DNA of 6,944 nucleotides, from assembly GCA_955652715.1 (NCBI GenBank), contig CATPBS010000262.1, forward strand, positions 1-6,944, in the 5' to 3' direction. The notes below the pieces were generated by a model that had not been told where the DNA came from, did no database searches, and saw only the letters and a list, made by a program, of their open reading frames with translations. Below, one piece after another: positions 1 to 5,547 of this stretch; positions within the stretch are counted from its first letter, which is position 1, and each line of letters opens with the position of its first letter. Origin of the DNA: an uncultured Candidatus Udaeobacter sp. (GTDB lineage: Bacteria; Verrucomicrobiota; Verrucomicrobiia; Chthoniobacterales; UBA10450). The position numbers were made by a program, and so were the translations under genes.

Positions 1-266
1 AACAAGAGGAGGACAAAACCGAGCGCGAACTGCCAGCCCCACATCTGCGTATAGATCCAGAGCATCAGCAGCATCGTGCCGCCGGATTTCAGCAAGATTG
101 GAAGAAATTTCAGGAGCGGCAGAAGAACGAACTTGAGCTTCGCGAAAAACTTTGCGATCACGACGCCCACCACCGCGATTGGGCCGAACGCTTTTTTTAC
201 CCGGCTCCAGGCTGTCTCTTCGGCTGGGGGCTTGTATTCCTCTGTTCTTTCCGTTTGGAGATTCAC
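1..266 (-). CDS. Probable site-2 protease (peptidase M50), N-terminal fragment cut by window edge
   Basis: The first 88 codons are visible and the gene continues beyond base 1. The product starts with a short charged cytoplasmic stretch (residues 1-25, with TERTEEYKPPAEE), followed by hydrophobic segments at about 28-40, 46-60 and 64-88. The segment LKSGGTMLLMLWIYTQMWGW followed by FALGFVLLL resembles, from memory, the stretch just before the HExxH zinc motif of bacterial M50 intramembrane proteases. The zinc motif itself would lie outside the window, so no catalytic residue is seen. Such proteases cut transmembrane segments of signalling or envelope proteins. GTG at 266-264 is the chosen start, with a purine-rich AAAGGGAAAG 9 nt upstream; a TTG at 290-288 is an alternative just after the nnr stop. 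It follows nnr by 27 nt and is probably cotranscribed. Family assignment is moderate; being a real membrane-protein gene is likely. Confidence 0.68.
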   Translation of the reverse strand, partial: MNLQTERTEEYKPPAEETAWSRVKKAFGPIAVVGVVIAKFFAKLKFVLLPLLKFLPILLKSGGTMLLMLWIYTQMWGWQFALGFVLLL

Positions 267-293
267 GGCGCGTATCTTTCCCTTTACCAAATT

Positions 294-1874
294 CTACAAT
301 TCCTTGAATGCATCGCCCAGATGATTAAGGACATCGCGAGGCAACAACGATTGCTCGCTTTGGCCATCATTGAAAATTGCCATTTCCGCGGCGCGCCCGC
401 ATACCCACGCGCCGACTCGGGCCGCGTTGTAGAGAGACAGGCCCTGGCCTACCAAAGCGGCGCAGACACCGGTGAGGATGTCGCCCATACCGCCAGTGGC
501 CATTCCCGGATTGCCGGTCGTGTTATAGCTCAACGGACGATCATATTCGGCGACGATGGTGCGACTCCCTTTCAGCAAAAGCGTCACTGGAAACCGACTG
601 CAGAATTTCGCCGCTATTTTCGCGCGAGTCTCTTTCCCATTGGGGAACAGCCGTTTCATCTCTCCTGGATGCGGCGTGACCAATCGTTCGCCTTTGCAAT
701 GCCTGAGCACTGAGGTTTTCTCTGACAGTATGTTGAGCCCATCGGCATCAATCACCATCGGTTGCTTCGCTGTTTCAATCAGTTCGAGAACCTCAGTTGC
801 ACATGATTTTCCCAGACCGGGACCCAACGCCCAAACATCAGTTTTTTCCTTGAGCAGGGCGCGGTAAGATTGGACTGGCTTGACCATCGCTTCCATCGGC
901 GCGGCGGCGGCAACGATCTCGTAGATTTCTTCAAGAACAAAAACTTCCACCAGACCTGCGCCTGCTCGTAACGCGCCGAGCGAAGTCATCAGAGCAGCGC
1001 CGACGAAACCCTTCGAGCCGGCAACGACACCAATGCGCCCAAATTGATTTTTGTACGCGCTGTATTCACGTCTCGGGAGTAGTCCGTGAAAAACCGGCGG
1101 GCTGGCGATGATTTCTTTCGGCTTTTTGTCCGGGGGGTGCAGCTCATGCAGCTGCACAACTTCCAGCCTGCCTACAAAGTTCAGCGCGCCATCCGCGATG
1201 AGACCCGCCTTTGCAAATCCGATGGTCACCGTGAAATCGGCGGTTACACAGTCACGATCTGTTTTTCCCGAGTCGGCATCGAGACCCGTTGGAAGATCGA
1301 CGGCAAACACATAGGCGTCCTTTTTTGTCCGCAACTCATTGATTGAGCGGCACGCGGCACGTATCGGTTCGCGCAGCGGCGGTGTCGCGCCCACTCCAAG
1401 AAGGCCATCGAGAATGACCGAAGGAGAAGCGGTGCCCAGGTACGCCTCTGCCGCAATTGCTTCCTGCGCGGCGGACAACTGATCCGCGACCTCCGTCCAA
1501 AGCTCGACAAGAGTCACACCGAGATCGGTAGCGCCGCTGAGGGATGTCGTCCCCAAAATCTCAGGTGGTCTGCGGCGCAGGATTTCGAGCTTCTTCCGCA
1601 TGAGTTCGCTGCAATCGTTCTCTTTGAAAGCAAGCCGGACCTCGATTTTCCACCCGAGGCGGCGTAAACGTTCAGCCGCAACCAGAGCATCACCCGCGTT
1701 ATGGCCTTTTCCGGCGAACACGATGCACTTGCCGGGCTTCGGGAAAAATTTCGTGACCGCGTGCGCGACACCGGCGCCTGCCTGGTCCATCAGGGCTTCG
1801 ACTTGTACTCCCCTTGCAAAAGCGGCCTCTTCCGCGGCTCGCATCTGCGCCGAAGTCAAAATCGGCAGCTCCAA
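294..1874 (-). CDS. nnr: Bifunctional NAD(P)H-hydrate epimerase / ADP-dependent (S)-NAD(P)H-hydrate dehydratase
   Basis: Nnr repairs NADHX and NADPHX, the hydrated forms of NAD(P)H: the N-terminal domain epimerises R and S forms and the C-terminal domain dehydrates the S form using ADP. At 526 aa it has the full two-domain length. The YjeF_N-type epimerase domain spans about 1-245, with GKGHNAGDAL at 55-64 (a variant of the usual NNGGDG loop) and VDLPTGLDADSG at 192-203. The ribokinase-like YjeF_C domain spans about 270-520, with GRIGVVAGSKGFVGAA (279-294), ALRAGAGLVEV, GPGLGK (351-356), VIDADGLNIL (374-383), VTPHPGEM (399-406) and GNPGMATGGMGD (454-465), the last carrying the expected catalytic Asp465. 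The start is TTG. It directly follows the amidase TGA in the same frame, has GGAGGG four bases upstream, and yields the typical N-terminus ILTSAQMRAAEE. Cytoplasmic. It overlaps no neighbour. Confidence 0.96.
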   Translation of the reverse strand: MELPILTSAQMRAAEEAAFARGVQVEALMDQAGAGVAHAVTKFFPKPGKCIVFAGKGHNAGDALVAAERLRRLGWKIEVRLAFKENDCSELMRKKLEILRRRPPEILGTTSLSGATDLGVTLVELWTEVADQLSAAQEAIAAEAYLGTASPSVILDGLLGVGATPPLREPIRAACRSINELRTKKDAYVFAVDLPTGLDADSGKTDRDCVTADFTVTIGFAKAGLIADGALNFVGRLEVVQLHELHPPDKKPKEIIASPPVFHGLLPRREYSAYKNQFGRIGVVAGSKGFVGAALMTSLGALRAGAGLVEVFVLEEIYEIVAAAAPMEAMVKPVQSYRALLKEKTDVWALGPGLGKSCATEVLELIETAKQPMVIDADGLNILSEKTSVLRHCKGERLVTPHPGEMKRLFPNGKETRAKIAAKFCSRFPVTLLLKGSRTIVAEYDRPLSYNTTGNPGMATGGMGDILTGVCAALVGQGLSLYNAARVGAWVCGRAAEMAIFNDGQSEQSLLPRDVLNHLGDAFKEL

Positions 1875-2717
1875 TCAGCCCTCCGGATCTCCTGGGGCCG
1901 ATCGTGCTTCTGAGCCGGCTGGTTTCGATGAGCTTTTCTTTCGCCGCGTGCTCTTTTTGTGTGAGCGCTTGGATCGGCGGTGGTCAGAACTCGTCACCTT
2001 CGTCTGGTCGATGTACGGTTGGAGCGGGACTGTTTCGCTCGTTGCTACTCGCGTCGTCGAGAGGCCGCCGGTAACGGAATTGCGACCGCGCACTCCCGCA
2101 GCAATCTCTTCTGCGAGTTTTTGGCGGTAAGAAGCAGTTTGTGCGTACGCGGCCTCGGTTGGGTTGGTAAGGAAGCCGCATTCCACGAGTACTGCCGGAA
2201 CATTCGTTCTTCGCAACACATAGTAACCACGGCGGCGGACCCCGCGATTAGCCGAGGGCGCGCCTCCAACGACAAAATAGTGAATAGCTGAGGCGAGCGG
2301 CAAGCTGTCGCGGCTGTAAAAATATGTCTCTATGCCAGACGCGCCCATCCGTTGTGTTGAGTTGAAATGGATACATACGAAGATCGCGTTGCGATAGGAG
2401 TTGGCGATTGCAACCCGCGTCGGCAACGGAACAAAGACGTCGCTGTCCCGGGTCATTATTACGCGATACCCGCTAGCTGCCAGAACATTTCTAAGGCGCT
2501 GCGCCACGTCGAGGTTCATGTCTTTTTCCGCGACCTTCTGGCCGGGAATCCCACCACGATCGTGACCTCCATGTCCTGCATCGATCACTACGGTGATGGG
2601 CGAGCTGCTGTTTTCAGAGCTGCGCCTGGCCGGTGCTGCGCAGGAACTGCCGCATTCCAGGAGTACAACCAGCAAACTCACAGCAAACAAACTGAGTCGG
2701 CAGATACTTGTTGGCAT
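1875..2717 (-). CDS. Secreted N-acetylmuramoyl-L-alanine amidase (Amidase_3 family)
   Basis: This zinc hydrolase cuts the bond between N-acetylmuramic acid and L-alanine of the peptide stem in peptidoglycan, acting in the periplasm in cell separation or wall turnover. The 280-aa product has a signal peptide at about 1-28 (hydrophobic LSLFAVSLLVVLL, then CAAPA). The Amidase_3 domain spans about 41-210. Visible signatures are VIDAGHGG with zinc ligand His49, AEKDMNL with Glu64, CIHFNS with His117, and LVECGFLTN with catalytic Glu179, so all expected active-site positions are present. After the domain comes a tail of about 65 residues rich in Ser, Lys and Arg (basic cluster 246-266), with no recognisable SPOR, LysM or AMIN domain. 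Two cysteines near the signal end (22, 26) lack a good lipobox, so it is probably not a lipoprotein. The ATG overlaps the upstream TAA by one base and has no obvious Shine-Dalgarno, which suggests coupled translation. Confidence 0.94.
   Translation of the reverse strand: MPTSICRLSLFAVSLLVVLLECGSSCAAPARRSSENSSSPITVVIDAGHGGHDRGGIPGQKVAEKDMNLDVAQRLRNVLAASGYRVIMTRDSDVFVPLPTRVAIANSYRNAIFVCIHFNSTQRMGASGIETYFYSRDSLPLASAIHYFVVGGAPSANRGVRRRGYYVLRRTNVPAVLVECGFLTNPTEAAYAQTASYRQKLAEEIAAGVRGRNSVTGGLSTTRVATSETVPLQPYIDQTKVTSSDHRRSKRSHKKSTRRKKSSSKPAGSEARSAPGDPEG
1879..1884 (-). promoter_or_regulatory. Ribosome binding site deciding the TTG start of nnr
   Basis: GGAGGG lies on the minus strand four bases before the TTG codon at 1874-1872 and inside the last codons of the amidase gene. 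A second purine-rich AGGAG sits a few bases further upstream. This is the clearest Shine-Dalgarno sequence in the window. It supports initiation at TTG rather than at the ATG ten codons downstream, and shows that nnr can start independently of readthrough from the amidase. Confidence 0.7.
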
Positions 2718-3628
2718 TACTGGTTGTCTTTAGGCAAGCCGGGTGGGCGGGCGGAAAGTTTTGGTGCCGAGCTGCGCGAGGTCTGCGCGGGCGTCTCGAC
2801 CAGACCGCCGCGCACTGCTACGTCGCCGTTTTCGGAATGCACGAGGCGAGGCCGGGTTTTGGTTTCCATTAACGAAGAGTGCGCGATCAGTTCACCATTC
2901 AAGCCGATTCGAGAATATGACCAGGCACGCGGCGCCGCACAATGCAACACGTGCAATTGATTGGCGCGATCGATCTCCGCTTGCGGTTGTTCGAAAGTGA
3001 TGCTTCGGCCTAACGAATAAGTCGCATAGACAATTCCCGTATCCTTGTCCTGCACGCGTACGTACAAAGACGTGTGGTCCGGGAAGCGATTGGTCAGCAG
3101 CGAGTACGTGCGTACCTGCCCGGGCGCGGCGACGCCGTTCGGAATTCCCACCGTTTCTTGCCAGATCGGCCGCGCGTCGGTTACTTCGAAAACTCGAGTT
3201 CCAGAGTAAAACAATTTCCCTAAATCCACGAAATAAACATGCGTTCGCACATGGTAGGCGCCGAAATCGTGCACGGGATAAAGCGGAGCGAGGTCGATTT
3301 GTCGCGTGACTCTCTGCCCGGCTTCGATTTTCAAAGGCGGCTGGGGGTTTTCACTGCTGAGCGGTGCTATCGGCTGACCCTCGTTGCCGGTTACCTCGAA
3401 CCCAAGCCATGATTGTCCACCGGCGTCGTGAAGATCGATATCGCGCCCTGCCAGGTTGGCAATTGCAAGCGTCGCCACCACTGGTTCATAAGCGATGTAC
3501 TGCAATCGTTTGAATTTCAGTTCCACTTGAATTTGCCCTTCTGCTGCGGCGGCAAAGAGCAGTAGACTGGCACACGGCAGAACGCGCATCAGCTTTCGCC
3601 AGCGCATGCGCATTGCGGCGATGCTCAT
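2717..3628 (-). CDS. Secreted hypothetical protein with probable Ig-like beta-sandwich
   Basis: I do not recognise a named family. The 303-aa product from ATG 3628-3626 starts with basic residues (RMRWRKLMR) and a hydrophobic stretch LLLFAAAA, then a likely cleavage near AEG|QIQ, so export across the inner membrane is expected. Residues 33-150 alternate hydrophobic and polar residues in the manner of an Ig-like fold: YIAYEPVVATLAIANLAGRD, WLGFEV, then GAYHVRTHVYF ending in VFEV. Residues 150-250 form a second beta-rich part, and the C-terminal 50 residues are Pro/Ser/Arg-rich and probably disordered. No catalytic motif is seen. An in-frame ATG at 3739 would overlap the upstream TPR gene by 80 bases. 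The downstream ATG is preferred because GAGG lies four bases before it and a signal peptide follows. It sits between the TPR anchor protein and the amidase, suggesting an envelope role. Confidence 0.8.
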   Translation of the reverse strand: MSIAAMRMRWRKLMRVLPCASLLLFAAAAEGQIQVELKFKRLQYIAYEPVVATLAIANLAGRDIDLHDAGGQSWLGFEVTGNEGQPIAPLSSENPQPPLKIEAGQRVTRQIDLAPLYPVHDFGAYHVRTHVYFVDLGKLFYSGTRVFEVTDARPIWQETVGIPNGVAAPGQVRTYSLLTNRFPDHTSLYVRVQDKDTGIVYATYSLGRSITFEQPQAEIDRANQLHVLHCAAPRAWSYSRIGLNGELIAHSSLMETKTRPRLVHSENGDVAVRGGLVETPAQTSRSSAPKLSARPPGLPKDNQ

Positions 3629-3659
3629 GCCGCCTCGCCATGAATTATGAACAACGGCG

Positions 3660-4757
3660 TCATTGTGCAGAGTTACTCTTGGAAGGAGGAAAATGCTGTA
3701 AAAGCCGCGATGGTTCCGCTTGCACGGCTTGCAATTCATCGTCGTAATAAACCTGAATAATGTAGCCCAGGTATTTCCGCTGTCCGCTCTCTGCGACAGA
3801 ACCTTTGCCTCGACCTTTTTGACCGGGTCGAACTGCCGCCGCGGCCTCGGAAAGCGATGACTCAGACGAAGCTCCCGCCGTTTTCGTGCGCAGGTACCTC
3901 ACTGAAAGCACCTCTGGATTGGTGTCCGTCCAGTCGTGCTTCGGCGTCAGCCATTCGTAATTCACGTCCGCGTCGGTGAGCTTGATATCCTTGTCACCAA
4001 CCGTGTCGTAGAATTTTACGAAGATCTTCACTTTGTTGTGATCGATGGTCGTGCCGGGCTGTTTTTTAATACCGATCTGCAGTGCCAGGTTCTTCTCCGC
4101 ATCGGGATCGGGCGTTTCCGTGGTTTTGACCTCACTGATTCCCATGACCGAGCCTTCCTTGTTGCCGCCAATATCGTTGTGCGGCGCAGCGTCGGCTGAT
4201 GAACTCGCGCTGCCGGACTCCGTCGCCCCCGGAGTTGGCACCCCCAGCTTCAGTCGTCGATCGGCCATCTCGTACGCCGCACCAGCCGATGGTCCCATTT
4301 CCTGAAGCTTACGCCACATTTCGTTCGCGCGGTCATAAAGCTGCATAAGGTCGTAGGTCTTGGCTGTCTCGGCTAGCACGGTGGCGTTATTCGGTTCGCT
4401 CTCCAGCGCTTCCTGCAACCGGTCGATTGCGGTTGTTGTGTCGCCCCGATCGCGCAACTCGACGCCTTCGCGCAGTAACTGATCCACCAACGACGGAGAG
4501 GCGCTTGAGATTGCCGCGCCTGGCGAAACCCTGGGCTGCGAGGTCGCTGGCGCCGGTGTTCGCGAGGGAACAGCGGGAGCGGGAACGCGTACCGCAGCTG
4601 CAGCCACAGCAGGTCCCGAGATTCGGGCGGCGCGCGCCCGGCCGACATAATAAGAAGTTGCTGCTAAAATCTCTGCCACGGCCACAATCACAATCAGGCT
4701 AAGCCCGATGTGGAAGCTTGGATCGACTTGAACCGCGCGTGAGAGAAGAGTCCGCAT
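3660..4757 (-). CDS. Membrane-anchored TPR protein with uncharacterised C-terminal beta domain
   Basis: The 365-aa product from ATG 4757-4755 has one transmembrane segment (about 17-38, FHIGLSLIVIVAVAEILAAT), an Ala/Pro-rich linker (44-88), and TPR-like helices at about 88-172 (LVDQLLREGVELRDRGDTTT, then AIDRLQEALESEPNNATVLA), a protein-interaction scaffold. A Ser/Ala/Gly-rich linker leads to a C-terminal domain (222-356) containing LALQIGIKKQ, KVKIFVKFYD, VNYEWL and RKYLGYIIQVYYDD, interrupted by a low-complexity insert at about 291-326. I cannot name this domain. Topology is probably a short cytoplasmic N-terminus with the rest outside the cytoplasm. A GTG at 4817-4815 would add 20 residues (rare AGG, AGA and TTA codons, no Shine-Dalgarno), so the ATG is preferred but not certain. 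It ends 31 nt before the secreted Ig-like gene and is probably in one operon with it. Confidence 0.85.
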   Translation of the reverse strand: MRTLLSRAVQVDPSFHIGLSLIVIVAVAEILAATSYYVGRARAARISGPAVAAAAVRVPAPAVPSRTPAPATSQPRVSPGAAISSASPSLVDQLLREGVELRDRGDTTTAIDRLQEALESEPNNATVLAETAKTYDLMQLYDRANEMWRKLQEMGPSAGAAYEMADRRLKLGVPTPGATESGSASSSADAAPHNDIGGNKEGSVMGISEVKTTETPDPDAEKNLALQIGIKKQPGTTIDHNKVKIFVKFYDTVGDKDIKLTDADVNYEWLTPKHDWTDTNPEVLSVRYLRTKTAGASSESSLSEAAAAVRPGQKGRGKGSVAESGQRKYLGYIIQVYYDDELQAVQAEPSRLLQHFPPSKSNSAQ

Positions 4758-4831
4758 AGCGCAATAAACCCATTTCTCTAACCGCGCTCTTGCCAGCCTG
4801 TCAACAGGCAGCGCCACGTTAGAGCGCTAAG

Positions 4832-4854
4832 AGTCACGCCGGCTGACTTTTTTT
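4832..4854 (+). terminator. Weak hairpin followed by T-run between the ACT and TPR genes
   Basis: On the plus strand AGTCA (4832-4836) can pair with TGACT (4844-4848) around a GC-rich loop, immediately followed by a run of seven T (4848-4854). This has the shape of a small intrinsic terminator for plus-strand transcription, yet no plus-strand gene ends here. On the minus strand, the direction of the operon, the A-run comes first and there is no T-run after the stem, so it would not stop operon transcripts. It could limit antisense transcription, or be chance. Confidence 0.2.
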
Positions 4855-5325
4855 CTATCGCGAAATATCGTCCTGACTCAGGATTTTGAAACCTTCGCCT
4901 CTCAGCACCGAGGACGCGCATTCCGTATCATCGAGGTGCAGCGCGATCGCGGCGAAGCCACGTGGCCGGATCAGCAGCGGATAAGCGAAATGGACGTTGA
5001 CCTCCGCCATCACCAATGATGCGAGCAGTTTCACGAGTTGCGTGGCGACTTCCCGCATTTCTACCACCACGACTTCGCTAACTCCGAAAGGAACATTTTT
5101 TTCCCGGAATAGTTTCTCCACGCGCGCGGGATCGCTCGCGATTATCCGCGCGATCGCCGAGTCGGTGGATTCCGACACACTTAGGGCTACGACATGCGTG
5201 TTCTGCGTGTTGAGCAGCTTCACAACGTCTAACATCGCTCCAACCTTGTTCGGCAGGAATACGGAGAACTGCTTCACCAGCGGTCCTTCCATCTTTGAAG
5301 TGGTTTCCGGCAGATTAACAGTCAT
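4855..5325 (-). CDS. Tandem ACT-domain protein, probable amino-acid-responsive regulator
   Basis: The 156-aa product consists almost entirely of two ACT-like units: residues 17-85 (VKQFSVFLPNKVGAMLDVVK, then HVVALSV and SAIARIIASD) and 86-152 (VVVVEMREVATQLVKLLASL, then VNVHFAYPLL and FAAIALHLDD). ACT domains bind amino acids or other small ligands in the cytoplasm and usually regulate enzymes. Here no enzyme domain is attached, so it may act through a partner. Similar stand-alone proteins are often loosely labelled acetolactate-synthase regulatory subunit, but nothing here proves that link. The start is ATG 5325-5323; the Shine-Dalgarno is poor, and an ATG 11 codons later is possible. It is the first gene of the minus-strand unit, divergent from lysS. 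It ends in TAG, with a gap of about 100 nt to the next chosen start, the loosest joint in the unit. Confidence 0.88.
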   Translation of the reverse strand: MTVNLPETTSKMEGPLVKQFSVFLPNKVGAMLDVVKLLNTQNTHVVALSVSESTDSAIARIIASDPARVEKLFREKNVPFGVSEVVVVEMREVATQLVKLLASLVMAEVNVHFAYPLLIRPRGFAAIALHLDDTECASSVLRGEGFKILSQDDISR

Positions 5326-5547
5326 TTAAATCGCAGTGCTACGACGAAGGTCCCATGGCGCGCCACATAAACTATCTCATCCTCGGTGTTTTGTTGGCAA
5401 ACCTAATATATTCGTTGAAACATTGACCGTCGCCGCGCCTGTACATTGCGACGCTTCGACGCTTTAATGGATGAGCTCGCACGGCTGAACTCATCGAACA
5501 TCAATGCTGTTCATTTTTCGACAGCGCTTTACATTCGCTCTCCAAAG
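5326..5547. promoter_or_regulatory. Divergent intergenic region between the ACT gene and lysS
   Basis: These 222 bases separate two divergent genes and must hold both promoters. The stretch around 5401-5420 is the most AT-rich (AATATATT). Apart from the candidate minus-strand promoter I see no convincing -35/-10 pair for lysS, no long inverted repeat, and no T-box or lysine-riboswitch-like architecture. The lysS frame stays open back to a TTG at 5446 and an ATG at 5467, so part of this region could encode an N-terminal extension, but those residues do not look like the usual LysRS N-terminus. Confidence 0.45.
5371..5400 (-). promoter_or_regulatory. Candidate sigma-70-type promoter for the minus-strand gene cluster
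   Basis: On the minus strand TTGCCA (5400-5395, five of six to TTGACA) is followed after 18 bases by GATAGT (5376-5371, four of six to TATAAT). A start near 5364 would leave a leader of about 40 bases before the ACT-gene ATG. Position and spacing are suitable, but matches of this quality occur by chance, and promoter consensus in this lineage is not known to me. Confidence 0.3.

Noticed and set aside
1600..2130. Plus-strand open frame of 176 codons spanning the amidase-nnr junction
   Set aside because: It lies wholly antisense to two well-supported genes, has Ser/Arg/Pro-rich composition typical of a shadow frame, and shows no domain or ribosome binding site.
2367..2960. Plus-strand open frame of 197 codons across the Ig-like and amidase genes
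   Set aside because: It is antisense to the amidase catalytic core and the Ig-like tail, and its translation has no recognisable fold, so it is treated as a frame shadow.
3629..3739. Upstream ATG for the Ig-like protein
   Set aside because: It would overlap the TPR gene by 80 bases and place 37 unrelated residues before a normal signal peptide; the ATG at 3628 has GAGG just upstream.
5446..5547. N-terminal extension of lysS from TTG 5446 or ATG 5467
   Set aside because: The residues do not resemble LysRS N-termini, the family-like sequence begins right after ATG 5548, and no Shine-Dalgarno favours the upstream starts.
5326..5547. T-box or lysine riboswitch upstream of lysS
   Set aside because: No long stem set, no T-box-like sequence and no terminator/antiterminator pair could be found in the leader.
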